From Beroe ovata (taxonomy: Eukaryota > Ctenophora > Nuda > Beroida > Beroidae), in NCBI GenBank assembly GCA_946803715.1, contig CAMPET010000055.1, positions 200,197 to 251,228 on the forward strand: a stretch of 51,032 nt of DNA, in the 5' to 3' direction. The notes beneath the pieces are model-generated. The model saw nothing but the letters and a program-made list of their open reading frames with translations, was not told where the DNA came from and made no database searches. The position numbers and the translations under genes are program-made. This document shows, piece by piece, positions 25,001-36,500 of this stretch; positions within the stretch are counted from its first letter, which is position 1, and each line of letters opens with the position of its first letter.

Positions 25001-26583
25001 TGTTGTAGATCATGAGATAATAAGGGAGGTAATTAACAATGAATCCAACCACGCCCTTCATCAAATATCTACGTTAGATGGTCACGTGTATAGGTACTGT
25101 ATGGCAGGTTCAGATAACGTACAGATTTATCACGGTTACCATAGAAACCAACCTGGTTCCTTGGTAACAATGATAATCCGATTATTGTGACGTCATAATT
25201 ACCAGAACTCCACCTCCTTCTCGTTTTCCGATATTATATCAAAATGTGGCGTCAGATGGAGGAGCAATTATTAGAATCATTTTCATGGACACTGTAAAGT
25301 ATGTGAAGTGACACTTTTTCTAATGACATGCTGACGAAACCAATATAAAAGAGTGAAAGACTATTGACTTTCGTAAGACTGGGCCTCTCCCTGCATTGGT
25401 TTAATCTAACATTTTAGAATTCTAAAATCTAGGGCAATAGGGCTTCCATCACTAAGTTGAATTACTTAAATTTCCGGACTATTATGTAAGTCATGTAATG
25501 AGCTGCCATGATGGACTTTTTGGTATTGGTATTGCATTAATACCTATTTTTAAAGAAAGCAGGAAATTGCATAATGTCATCTCTTGAATCGATGATATGA
25601 GTCATCATTGTCATTATGAAAATGGATAAGAAGGTGTGTTTCTAATTGCAAGAATGATGAATTGCTTGCAGAGATAATAAAGCAACAGTTACCTATCAGT
25701 TTGTGTCATGATCTCCAACCAAATAAGGAAATTGAACACTGGTTAGTGATAAGGAATAGCTGCACAATGTGTGTGATATCACACCACCTTGTGGTATTCA
25801 GTAATTAATTGCTTTCAAAGAGGTGATGATGTGAGTACTGGTTAATTAATAGCATTTTTGTAATAGCATTTTTAACAGCATCTGATTAATTTCAACCCCC
25901 AGCTGGGAAATGTGAGATGGAATTTTGAAGGACAAAATTTTGAAGGACAAAATAGTGTGAAAAACATGATGATGACATGATTTGAGCCTTTTCTATCAAT
26001 TTCAACACATGTTAAATGTTGAATCATGATAGACAACCTCTTTATATGCAACTTCAAGGTTTTTCCTGAACCAGTCTTTACTGCTTTGGTCTGAGGTTTT
26101 CTCATCATAGTGATATCCATACCGATCACCTGAATATGACAGATATCACTTGTCATGACCTTGAGTAATTTAAGATTAATCAAAACTACACTGAGGCTGT
26201 GAAAAATACTGACCTAACAAGCAGATGAAGTAAGGTGACCCAGTCTGTATGTAATCAAGACAAAGTGATATTACCCTTCCTGCCTGGGCTTGGTTCTTGT
26301 TGATGCCCCATCTCAAATCAATAGGAGCAAAATATGTACCTAAATACATGTGAGAAACTGCAGGAATTTACAAATGAGATAAGCAATTGCTGGAATTTAC
26401 TCTTTCTTCTTGCAGTCATTGAATTAGAGGCATTTCCTAATAAAATTTTAACTTACATTTGTCTTTACAAATCTGCTGAAGCTCTGGAAATATGTGCTTC
26501 ACCAGATAATCCCTTTCTTCATGGAAGTCTTTAAAAGTAGAGCTGATAAATGGGCAACAAGGAGACTTTATTTGGCAATTCAT
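4741..26583 (-). CDS. DUF4062-NACHT-TPR protein, TTC41/NPHP3-like
   Basis: Complete 24-exon gene, about 1,080 residues, all phases closing. Exons in transcript order: 26457-26583, 26214-26339, 26038-26129, 23650-23799, 16178-16346, 15075-15157, 14295-14420, 11474-11611, 11180-11281, 10855-11070, 10526-10687, 10348-10422, 8652-8802, 8369-8535, 8136-8258, 7884-7958, 7589-7753, 7330-7398, 6510-6659, 6140-6359, 5929-6031, 5612-5786, 5235-5414, then 5036-5134 or 4741-4863. Residues 1-250 are DUF4062-like (FISSTFKDFHEERDYLVKH; APIDLRWGI; CLLGDRYGY; SITELEI). Residues 292-520 are a NACHT-type NTPase, with Walker A GQQGCGKST near 298-306 and a Walker B-like FVLAIDCL near 386-393. TPR-like helices follow from about 823 to the end. 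This order fits TTC41, which lacks the N-terminal coiled coil of NPHP3. The start at 26583 is the ATG just before the DUF4062 core; an acceptor at 26593 leaves room for an upstream exon. The family's molecular role is poorly known; NPHP3 acts at cilia. Confidence 0.85.
6601..7268. repeat. local duplication around a single-N join, with partial exon copy
   Basis: The block 6601-6929 is repeated, slightly diverged, at 6931-7268, and an N sits at 6930. The second block holds only the 5' part of exon 6510-6659 of the TTC41-like gene, with its acceptor, and no donor. Two haplotype versions joined end to end explain this best; a real tandem duplication is the alternative. The gene model needs only the left copy. 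Confidence 0.75.
6881..7329. repeat. 21-base minisatellite CCACGCCCCACTTCTCGTTGA
   Basis: Two clusters, at about 6881-6929 and 7215-7329, each of a few copies of a 21-base unit (CTT/CCT variants), both interrupted by single Ns (6930 and 7269). They lie in the intron between exons 7330-7398 and 6510-6659. Copy number is probably wrong in the assembly. Confidence 0.8.
9603..10201 (+). CDS. small coiled-coil, C-terminal single-pass membrane protein (nested gene)
   Basis: Three plus-strand exons, 9603-9707, 9811-9932 and 10057-10201, with clean GT-AG sites and closing phases, give 123 residues ending in TGA. The N-terminal part is basic (HRRRIRKY). Residues about 36-85 are charged and heptad-like, probably a coiled coil, and about 102-118 form a hydrophobic segment (ALPCVLYAVIFFML) followed by a short polar tail, so the protein is probably tail-anchored. 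The gene lies wholly inside the intron between exons 10348-10422 and 8652-8802 of the minus-strand TTC41-like gene. An acceptor immediately upstream (9596-9598) means the ATG at 9603 may be internal, with earlier exons not found. I do not recognise the family. Confidence 0.6.
11612..14294. other. 2.7-kb intron of the TTC41-like gene
   Basis: This intron lies between the exon carrying Walker A (11474-11611) and exon 14295-14420. It begins with GC-rich, GCGCGC-containing sequence at 11720-11835 and contains one copy of TTATGAAGGAGCA at 12394-12406. I see no exon on either strand; the longest open frames (about 65 codons) look like chance. Confidence 0.7.
14671..14748. repeat. (CA)n microsatellite with 9-base gap
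   Basis: Alternating CA tract on both sides of a run of nine Ns (14716-14724). It is in an intron of the TTC41-like gene. Length is undetermined because of the gap. Confidence 0.95.
16461..19792. repeat. 544-base satellite array, block 1 (intronic)
   Basis: The marker phrase TCTCAAAAACGGAG lies just after unit starts at 16461, 17016, 17560, 18103, 18647, 19191 and 19735, giving periods of 555, 544, 543, 544, 544 and 544. The units from 18103 onward are nearly identical; the first three are more diverged. The array ends abruptly at an N (19793), so its true length is unknown. It lies inside the 7.3-kb intron between exons 23650-23799 and 16178-16346. Open frames in it are chance products repeated with the unit. 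A second block of the same family is at 42781-44360. Confidence 0.95.
20041..20177. repeat. TCCGCCGTAG minisatellite
   Basis: Seven degenerate copies: first a 32-34-base unit (TCCGCCGTAGCGTCCACCCT plus an AT-rich tail), then contracting to a 15-base unit TCCGCCGTAGAGTCC. It lies just to the right of the N that ends the satellite array. Confidence 0.85.
20178..20360. repeat. diverged partial copy of the 544-base satellite
   Basis: Resembles the unit from its CTTTCTACCGATACTGACAT part to the ACATGTGACTTCGAACC part, with many substitutions. It is in the same orientation as the main array and about 400 bases beyond its end, so it is an old edge unit. Confidence 0.85.
20361..23649. other. remaining intron sequence, microsatellites only
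   Basis: The rest of the 7.3-kb intron of the TTC41-like gene. It contains a (GT)n tract at 21817-21855, a (CA)n tract at 22039-22085, a 19-base AT-rich tandem repeat at 22362-22440, and TTATGAAGGAGCA-type motifs at 21604 and 21630. A 166-codon minus-strand open frame at 20416-20916 has no splice context or recognisable motif and I do not call it a gene. Confidence 0.65.
23809..23886. repeat. 15-base tandem repeat GGGGATGTGTTGCTA
   Basis: About five copies, starting ten bases from the acceptor of exon 23650-23799 in the TTC41-like gene, inside the intron. Read on the minus strand it gives a repeated SNTSP open frame, which is not part of the gene. Confidence 0.85.
24391..24450. repeat. 21-base tandem repeat, three copies
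   Basis: Unit TTTATGTTAATTTCGAGTACA, three copies, in the intron 23800-26037 of the TTC41-like gene. The rest of that intron shows no exon; it holds one inverted copy of TTATGAAGGAGCA at 24524-24536. Confidence 0.85.
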
Positions 26584-27160
26584 TTCATATGGCTGAAAAA
26601 TTTGTTATCAGGATTTGGAATCGCAGATGAAAGGTCATGTTAGACATTCTTCAACAAATTATCGTACAGTTGTCATCACTGAAAGCAAATTAAAGATATG
26701 ACGTCCTACATTGAAAATTACAGGATGATATAAAAGATAATGAGGTAAACCAATACACAACTGACTTGTCAAGTCAATCAATGCACATGATGAACTAGGA
26801 ATGGTCCATCGACAAATTATTGCTCAAGCAGCAAATCAGCAAGGTAACAGAAAAAGGAAGAAATAGATTTCAATGTGTGCAACGACTCAAAATCGCGTGC
26901 ACATGGAATTTATCTCAATTATCGTTCAATTCCAGTTATTTATGTAAGTGTAGCGCAACAATTAAAATTTGACAAATGATAATCCCGCTCAATGGATGTT
27001 CCCGCGCTGCGTGACCCAAATACTCCGCTGCGTGACCCAAATACTCCGCTGCGCGTCTCCTTTCTCATTTCTACGACTTTTCAGTTCACTGAGTAGAACA
27101 AGGGCGCGCAACGTGTGCACATCAATGGATTAATGGAATCTTGTCAGCAAAGGTATATTG

Positions 27161-27212
27161 CAGCAATTTTACAATGTACATTAAATCGTTGCAACGATTC
27201 GTAAAATTGCTG
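27161..27212. repeat. inverted repeat with central palindrome
   Basis: Arms CAGCAATTTTAC (27161-27172) and GTAAAATTGCTG (27201-27212) are perfect reverse complements. Between them lies the perfect palindrome AATCGTTGCAACGATT (27184-27199). It lies between two divergent start codons. Confidence 0.8.
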
Positions 27213-27480
27213 TCTGAGATCAATATGTTTGCGCCGCGCGCGTGAAACGCGAACGGAACTCACGACAGGGCCTATCAGATCATCAATTGACAATCGTTTG
27301 ACTATATACAATCGCATTTTGGCCTGCATTGCAAATTGCATAATTTGCGCCGCGCAAAATTTCATTAAATGAATAAGATCATGATAAAATTTTGCTACAA
27401 AAAACTAAATCATAAATGCGCGGGTTGTGCATCAAACAAGTTCCCAGTGTAGTGCACTAGTGCAGCGAATACACGACAGA

Positions 27481-27570
27481 AAACTTTCTAATTTAAACTT
27501 TCTAATTTAAGCAGTCATTAATATAGCAGTCATTAATATAGCAGTCATTAATATAGCAGTCATTAATATA
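27481..27570. repeat. tandem repeats upstream of MORN5
   Basis: Two copies of about 14 bases (AAACTTTCTAATTT) followed by four perfect copies of GCAGTCATTAATATA from 27511 to 27570. A TTTA tract and an N join (27755) follow before the MORN5 ATG at 27800. Confidence 0.9.
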
Positions 27571-27799
27571 GCAATCTGTTAAGTTGTTGTTTTTTAGCAT
27601 TTCTATCAGTAATAGAACTGATTGTTTGACTCTCTGCTTCGTGGGAGTACCCTGTGTGGGTACATAATTCAATGAATAGAGTTACGGAGAATGACTAGTT
27701 AGAATAGAGTTGCCTGAAGGCAAAAATTTTTATTTATTTATTTATTTATTTAAGNGTTATACTCATACTGTTACCTTTTAAATTGATAGGAGGCCTGTA

Positions 27800-28622
<823 letters not shown>

Positions 28623-29897
28623 TCAGTTCCAGCTATCAGTGGTTGGGAAGGGCAGAGTGTTTGTATTGGGATTCATATATGAGAGGAGGGAAATTAAGTT
28701 TTGGTATGGTATGGGGTTTTTAGCTTGCATTTGTAACTCATCAGATATATCAGATACCTATATCAGATAACATTCATTGGTGCGAGGAATGGGTTATGTT
28801 TTTACGCTCAAGATTTTATTTCAATAGAATAATGTATTTGTATTGTAACAAAGAAAGTTTGATATGTCTTCAGAACAGAGAATGTGGAAGGGGCAGAAAT
28901 ATCTTTGATTATATTAACCAATAAATCCTCTCATTATATTTTGATCGAAGGTTGATATAATTGTGTGCATCATAAGTGTCAATCAAAACAATCAACCCTA
29001 CATTTCATTCCAAGCAACTTGAATTGAATTAGCATTGAAATAAACTCGTCTTAAATGCCTATTGAAATGGAAACCCCATGTGATGTGCCGAAAACACTCG
29101 TGTTTTCAAAACAAACATCTGACATGCTTGGTTCTCGATCAACAACACTCAGTAATGTTGTTAAAAGTCACGTGTTAGATCACTCACAAATTGCAGGTGA
29201 TAAACACAGACTTCATGGCTCGCCTACAGCCAGAATATATCTAGATAAGTAAGACTGGAGCAATTTGTATCAAATGCCACCGGTTCCTGCCCTGATCAAC
29301 ATATGCCACCCACTGCCATCAAATCCTATCCACGGACATGAGTCAGACGTGCTCTGATTTGTCTGATTTGCATGAGGTTGCACTTGCTCTAATTTGGTCC
29401 ACACTATATGAAATATGGATTGTTTGTGGCTTCATTAATTGTGGTTACATTAATCCTGATTTCAGTGTGTTCGACTGATGGCTAATCAGTTAGTTGAACA
29501 GTTATGTATGGCTAATAACGTATCAATTAGGTAGGTACTCAGCTTATGAGAATATTTCTGAAAATTGAAATACGCTACTTAATCACGTCACTGTAGCTTA
29601 TTCCCGATACAAATCATGACTCACTGATTACTTGCCAGTAACCATGACAACTAGCCCCAGCCCCTGACTAAATCCTAACTCGATTACAGAGGCACATTTC
29701 TCATGCTGCAATGATTCCAAAACATGATTCTATACTTTGCCAGTGATTTTACGCTGATTTAACGAACATTTCAGACATTGCTATGATATTTCGATTTATC
29801 TCCGTGTCTCATTCATTTCATAGCATCAGCATGTAGCATGTCGATTTGATGAAGCGTGTCGGCTGACACTGCGCAAGCATTTGTGAGAGCTGTTGTC
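28623..29897 (+). other. intergenic stretch with candidate exons
   Basis: A plus-strand open frame from an ATG at 29055 (MPIEMETPCDVPKTLVF...) ends at a good donor, GATAA|GTAAGA, near 29248. A second candidate, about 29472-29531, has an acceptor TTTCAG and donor AG|GTAGGT and reads VRLMANQLVEQLCMANN. The two do not join in phase as I read them (off by one base), so I do not call a gene. They may be first exons of the gene whose later exons are at 31838-32800. Confidence 0.3.
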
Positions 29898-32800
29898 ATG
29901 GGAATATTCGGGAAAAGGGGTGGTAACGCTTGGTTACAAGCTATCCAGGAAGCAAAGGCGAAAAACAAAGCTCTAAACAGTCTTAACAACGTTTTCCGGG
30001 AACACAAAGGTTAGAAATCCCGTAACTTTTAAACCTCGTTTTTAAGAAATTGATAAACTCTTGAATTCATAGATGAAAGGGACATGAGAATATATTGATT
30101 TTTCGAGTTTTGTGACTTCAAACGGTCTGATTAAGCAAAACTTCCTATATTGAGTTACTTAAACATAAGTCGATTCATACGTGATGCCAGAGAGGAATTT
30201 AAACACACTCGCACTCGTTTTAATAAACGCTCACACAGTGTGAAACTGTTCGAACCATTGAAAACATGCATCTATCATATGCAACAACATAATATGCACT
30301 CTTATATATATTGTACGATCACTGTGGGGTGACGAAACCCGCGAGAAATTTCGATTGCAATCATTTCGATTATCATCATTGTTTATCGCGGCATTTCGTT
30401 AGGTAACTTTCTCGTCATGTTGTTATTTAGGCTAATCATTTTGCTAAGCTACTGATTCATTCGCTCCATTTCGACGATTGCTTTCTCGCCTCCTATTACT
30501 AAATCCAGTGTGAAGTCATGCATTTGAAATTACTAAATTCATTCATGATGTTTATATATATAAAGCACTGGGATTCTTTGAGAGCATTAGGAGAAGGCGA
30601 GCTTGCTCATTCTCTAATGAATTTGTTGCTCACTCCAACATTTACTTACAATGTTGTGTAAAGCTTTAGTAGTAGTAGTAGTATACTGCGTTGCAACTAT
30701 TATTATTAAAACTCCTGCATCTTGAGCGATGATTTATCATTTCTTGCGCTCACTCATTCTTTGTGTAGTCTCGTGCAGATTAACACGTTTATTTTCTACT
30801 TGAGAGAGAGAGAAGGGGAGAGGAACAAACCACAATGCAACAGAATAGGACAAAGTTTGCAGAGTTACAGAAAATCGTCAATCTTCACTCCAGTAAATTG
30901 TTCCATTTCTTTGGTTTCGTTGCTTGTTTATGTCGTGAGATTTGAGCTGAATCTGATACTTCTATTGGTGCGCACTGCTTAGAACGGAAATATAGTTGGA
31001 ACTGGGTGTATTGACTTATGTGCGGTTATTGTAGGTGAAGAATGTTTCATTTTTCATGAGAGACGGATATTATAATTCCATGGTCAATGGTCATATTATG
31101 AGGGTTTTCGAAATTCCTGTTATATCTGCAGTACAGCAGTAGCTAACCATCACACAGTACAAGTATCTATTATCTATACAATGCATGTGTGATAATTGAG
31201 TCAATGAGTGAGCGATTAATGAGTGATCAATGAATAAGTGAGTGATGTGTGATACAGCTAGGTTGGGCCGAGGGCACTGAGATCCTCGCCTTGAAACCAT
31301 GCCCTTTCCATGCATCAAATATATGCAGCGAATATGTGACAATTCTCTTATTCAATGGCTGATTTAAAAAGCTTTCTGTTCACAATCGTGCACTCAGAGT
31401 AATAATTAGCGTTATCCATGCATTATCAGTGTGCATCACAACATAATCCAGATATCATTTCCCACAGTTATTAGATTGAGAGTAGTTAAGTGTCGTTAAG
31501 TGTCGTTAAGAGTAGTTCAGGGTTCAGCTAGTTATTACTTCTCACGGTTGTTGATAAGAGTTGTTCAGAGTGGTAACAAGGGATTCCACAAAATTCCACT
31601 AAACTTTGGAATAAACTTTATTAATCGATATTCATTCTTCTCAAGTTCAGTAGTGTGTGCTTAAGATGATAACCATGAACTCGTATTTCAGACTCCGGCG
31701 CACATATGGTGTGGCAGCATCTTCGCGATCAGAGCGGAAATAAAATGAAAACAGAAACTCGGGTTTGTGCCGCGGGATGTTCGATATCAGCACAGACATT
31801 TGGGGTTTTGTGGAAGTTTTAATCGTGCATCCTTCAGAAAAAGTCACACCACGACGATTATGTTCAAAGAGCTCTGAAGAAAGCGGCACTTAATGAAAAC
31901 TACAATCATGTGAGCATTTTCAGTCTTATCTTAGACCCTTATGCTTTCATAAATCATCGTTATCGTACCCCATCTTTTGTGAGGTTTCGGAGGTCATATT
32001 TTCAGAGAGAAAACGCGTTCATATCCACAAATTCGCGTGATCAAGTGTTATTGATGTATCGTGCAGCTCAGAAAAACAAAACCAAAGCAGGAAAGATGCT
32101 GACAGGGAAGGGAAGAAAGGATAACCTCAGTTACTACCCTGGAATGTTGAAAGATGATTGTCATACGGGGAACAGTCAGGAGAAGTCAGACATTTGGGTA
32201 AGAATTGTCGCGATCTCAAATTCCATGATACTTCCGATATGAACGCGCGCGCAAAATGGCAATTCCATGAAATTTGGTTACTTTGCGCATGGCGCGGCGA
32301 CGTTTTTACGCTTAGCTGCGCGCGCTAGCACATTGTTTCCCTGGCGACACCCGTGTAATATAAGCGTGGCTTAGTGGCAAAAGGGTGGCAACTGGCAAAA
32401 AAGAAGTTGATCGAAGCTTAAACTCTCCCTTGATAGGTAGAGGACAACGAAGATCCAACCGATAGCAATCTACAGACAACCAGCGAAACGAGCAGTTCCA
32501 TGGCTTACCACAAAATACACGTTCAGCCACTTCCAAAATCATCGAGGAATGTGTCGCGAAGTTCTCACGCATGGCAACCACTTTCCATGACGGCTTTGCA
32601 GGTGAATCAAGTAGCAGCTATTGAAGAGGCTCTTTGCCCTAATTTCTCATCGGAAATGGTTGCTAAATTCGCATCAATTTCTCGAAAAACGATAAATTTG
32701 GAACAATTCCCAACAAATTTCATTTTAGGAGTATTCACCACAAATCAGTGTCAACGCGAAACCAGCGCCAGCTCAAGAGAAGATGTGGAGTGTGGTGTAA
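29898..32800 (+). CDS. uncharacterised basic protein, multi-exon
   Basis: Four consecutive exons with good splice sites and closing phase-0 joints: 31838-31909, 32006-32197, 32437-32601 and 32729-32800, ending with TAA. They encode 166 residues: a Lys/Arg-rich start (VQRALKKAALNENYNH, QKNKTKAGKMLTGKGRKD), then a Ser/Thr-rich low-complexity region (NEDPTDSNLQTTSETSSS) and a proline-containing C-terminus ending EKMWSVV. There is no membrane segment or catalytic motif. A probable first exon is 29898-30009 (MGIFGKRGGNAWLQ..., donor AAAG|GTTAGA, phase 1), but it does not join 31838 in phase, so at least one exon between is missing from this model. The composition recalls small ciliary or sperm proteins, but I do not recognise the family. 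Confidence 0.5.
30010..31837 (+). other. probable long intron of the uncharacterised gene
   Basis: Separates the possible first exon from the confident exons. I expected a small joining exon here but found none with matching phases. The stretch is AT-rich, with a GTA trinucleotide run near 30668-30682 and a GA tract near 30803. The short open frames show no recognisable features. Confidence 0.4.
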
Positions 32801-33390
32801 GGATTTATGAACTCCATTTTGCGGAATATTCAGTTGTTTTGATCGATAATGATAAACTTTGATAGGACGTTGTAATCAAAGTTGAAATTCTTTTTTATTT
32901 CTTTCTTTTTGCTATCAGTTGCATGTTCACATTTTCTAGCTCTTTTTCTAGTCTACGATGTCTGTGTCTTATATAGATTTTCGCTAAGGTTTCATACAAA
33001 ATGCATTTTTCTAAATATTTTGTATAAATCTCAAGATTTTGGTGAACTGATCGTTTTACAATTCGTTTAAATGCGGCTGAACATTGTCAACCCATGGAGC
33101 TGCTCGTATCGCTGCTTACTCCCGCGAAAACTGAAACAAGAGTATCTTTCTCAACATCTGAATGTGAAAATATCAACTTACAAAAATTCTATCATTCGTT
33201 GGTTAATAAAATTTTCTGAAAATATAAACACACACTACCGCAATGGTCACACCATTGCTCGATCGGTATAGAAGTGGGAGGGCATTGCAACCTTGGATCC
33301 AGCTCACAACTATTTCGAATATTTACACACAAATATAACCCCTCACCTTTCATGAATCCATGAATCCATGACCTCACCTTTTAGACCGGG

Positions 33391-33431
33391 TACCACTTAT
33401 ACCACTTATACCACTTATATACCACTTATAG
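33391..33431. repeat. tandem repeat of ACCACTTAT
   Basis: Four short copies (TACCACTTA/TATACCACTTATA) just beyond the stop codon of the GPI-anchored protein gene. No function is suggested. Confidence 0.8.
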
Positions 33432-33520
33432 GAGTGTTCTCCAAACCTGTTGTTGCACTCTAACACACTAACATGCGCGCTTCCAAAAAACACCACACCA
33501 TAAGTATCAAAACAGCAGTG

Positions 33521-36500
33521 TCACAGGATTATAATGTAGCAGGAGAGGAGCAGTAAAATCCACGAGAGAACTGATTTGTGACCAGAGTTATTCTGAGGAG
33601 TGACGCACGTGGGGACGTTCCATGCGCGCAGCGATGTGCACGTGCGTTCGATAGATCGTCCAGTTGTACCGTCCTAAGGGGTGGGGGTCACGCGGTTAAC
33701 CGGTGATCACGCTATGACGTCACGTTATGAGGTATTGAGGTCACGTATTGCTATGACAACGAAATTCATGCTATTCAACCTACCACTTCCATTCCTTTGG
33801 GACAACTGAATGTGACGGTCTGCCCCACTGCGTATGGTGCTTGGCCCGAAGCCACCGGATCAGGGGATATTGTCCCGGAAAATGTGGAAACTTTGTCGCA
33901 ACCCTCTGAGAAATAGAGGTGGCTGAGTGATGGAGGTGTGCGTTCAATTTGAGGAGGTGCGCGCCGCGCACAAGACATCAGAATAGCAGGCACGCTGTCC
34001 ATATGACCATTGAGCAGGATGCTTGAACTAACCATAACAGGAGACAGCATCGAGATTTTCATTCACGGGTTCATCCCCAACACATTCCAAATAGTATGTA
34101 CTAGGCGATCCTTGTCTGGTATCTAACTCCAGTACATTTCCTAAGAAACATTGTTGCTTAGCAACAGATGCAGTTATTGAACGCTGCTATAGCAACCTCT
34201 TTCATCACGATCTTCTCTACCTGTTATACACTTGATTGTGAAGGATTCTCCAACAGCTATGTTTCCAGTTTGTCCGCCATTGATGACGATTCCTTGACCG
34301 GTTATGGGTGCTGCACAAACTTGAGTCCCTGAATGAGAAATAATAGGCAATTACGTAATCGTCATCTGGCATCCTAAATGAGTCTGAATCTATAATTACA
34401 GCAAGCACCTTGAGGTACAATTCAACTGTTGACTATCCTCGTTTTTCATAACTATTTTTATCGGCGACTCACCGGTCTCACAGGATGGTACAGCACCCGA
34501 CTGGTACCCAATGAAGGATGCCTCTCCCTTCACACAACTGATATACCGGGGCCCCAACAAGACGGCATCCGTGTCTGTGCATGATGCCTGGGGGGCAGGC
34601 TGTGACCGTTCTGGTCTGATATCGGGTCAAGTTATGATAGACCAGGATAAGTGGTTCCTGTCCGATTTTGGGTATTTCCCTCACGTGATTTGATAAATTT
34701 AGACACGATTTCAGAGACGAACCTGCACGTGATTCATACCAGGGAGGATAATGTCCTCGTTATCACCTCCGTCCACGTATCCAAACGTGTACTCCGATGT
34801 GTCAGAGGGCCACGGACACGTTGCTGAATAGTGGAGTGGAGAAAGTATCGCGGTAGAGAAAGAACCGGAAGGGAAAAGAAAATGAAATGGACTGGTAATG
34901 AAAACGAATGTGTCGCTATAGAAATAAGCAAACGCAAAACATGACGATTTGGGATGAAGATGGGTTGAACTAAAACACAAATTCATCGCATGACTGTTAT
35001 ACCTGCACAGATGGGGCACTGAACGACTGCATAACTGTTATACAACTGTTATACAACTGCATGACTGTTCCACACGGAGTATTGTGATTTGTCCTTGTTG
35101 ATGTACGGCACCGAGAACTCCTCCTCGCACACAACCAGGCTAGCGTCGACTACAGGACAGAGGGGGAGATGGGAGTTGCTCAGTACTTAGTTATCGCTAT
35201 GATTCGTGAGTCATGACAAACGATAAAATTATTAGAATTAGAATTAGAATTAGAATTATAGTCATGACAGATGATATGATATCTGGAATATCAATAAGCG
35301 CCATGGGAGTCGCGGGCGGGTGGTAAGGAAGCGATAATTTCAGAATCAGATGGTGTGTGTACGGTGTAAAAACTGGAATTTCCAGATGTCAGCTGAACAT
35401 AACACACTTTATCTCTTTGTCGAGAAACAGAGGTCAAATAACATCTGACAATTATCATTAACAACTCACACTTGACAAGTGAGTCAGGATCAGAAGTTGA
35501 ACTAAGAGTGAGCTGAGAAACTTTCCGTTCGGGAAACGAGATACTAGCCGGACAAACCGCTATGAGGGAGTATTGTTTTAGGGGGAATTGTGGGACATTC
35601 TCAGATCAATCGTTACACTCATTGCATGGCAAGGGTGAGAAAGGAGGGAGAAATTGGGAATAAACTCAATCACCAGAATGAACTCAGTCACCTTTGCAAG
35701 TAGGACAATGGATATTTTCCCCCGACACCGCGTCACAACTAAATGTACCCTCAGTCCCGCACCACAGTGTGAATGTTCCAGATCGCATGGTGGTCGAGAG
35801 ACCGTATCCACTGTCACAACTCACGTCACCAGCGTCCACTGTGGAAAATCATCATTAATATGTCCAGTGTTCCAAATAATTCCCGACAAATTTCTGTTGG
35901 GCATTCGCGAGTCGCGACGTTCCGTATTCTGACGGATGCTGAGAGCTGAGTATTTCGCAGTGTACACAATTTAACTATCATGTAAAAGGGTCATGGGATT
36001 TGGTGTCGCGAAGGGGTTTCCAAAACAAACAAATTCGGTGTTTCCATAGCAACAATATTTGGATGCCACTCCGAAGAGAATAATACTACCTGTGACGGTG
36101 GATTCTGGTGCGGATTTGGGAATGTTGATTGAGGTAACATGACTACTGGCCATCGCGAAGTCTGATACTGCAGCACACTCTCCTGATGAAAAGTGGATTC
36201 TTACGATACTGCCCGAGGGAAATTGGAAATTTCAGATGGTAGCTGAAAAGTCGGGTATCCCGTTCCACTAATCACTGATTTTCGACCACGTGACATAAAT
36301 GCCTCGTTTAGAAAGAAGGAAGGGGTTGTCACAGGTTTAGAAAGAAAGAGGATGTTATCAAAGGCTCGAAGGATGGAAGGGGAGTTATCACAAGTTTTCA
36401 CCTTTACAACGTGGACAGTCGGCCCCTCCCTCGCTACAACTGTACTGTCCGGTATTCCCACACCACAGACTAAATTCCTTGCCCTGGTCACTGGCAGACA

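Larger units (their letters stand above)
26584..27799. promoter_or_regulatory. divergent intergenic region between the TTC41-like gene and MORN5
   Basis: 1.2 kb separating two head-to-head start codons. It holds a GC-rich patch (27000-27130) with a duplicated GCTGCGTGACCCAAATACTCC, a 32-base block at 27091-27122 found again at 41747-41778, an inverted repeat at 27161-27212, tandem repeats at 27481-27570, a TTTA tract and an N at 27755. No coding exon was recognised. It may act as a shared promoter, which is inference from arrangement only. Confidence 0.5.

Noticed and set aside
25872-26183. 103-codon minus-strand open frame as a gene
   Set aside because: It is the wrong frame over the real exon 26038-26129 of the TTC41-like gene, which reads GDRYGYHYDEK in another frame.
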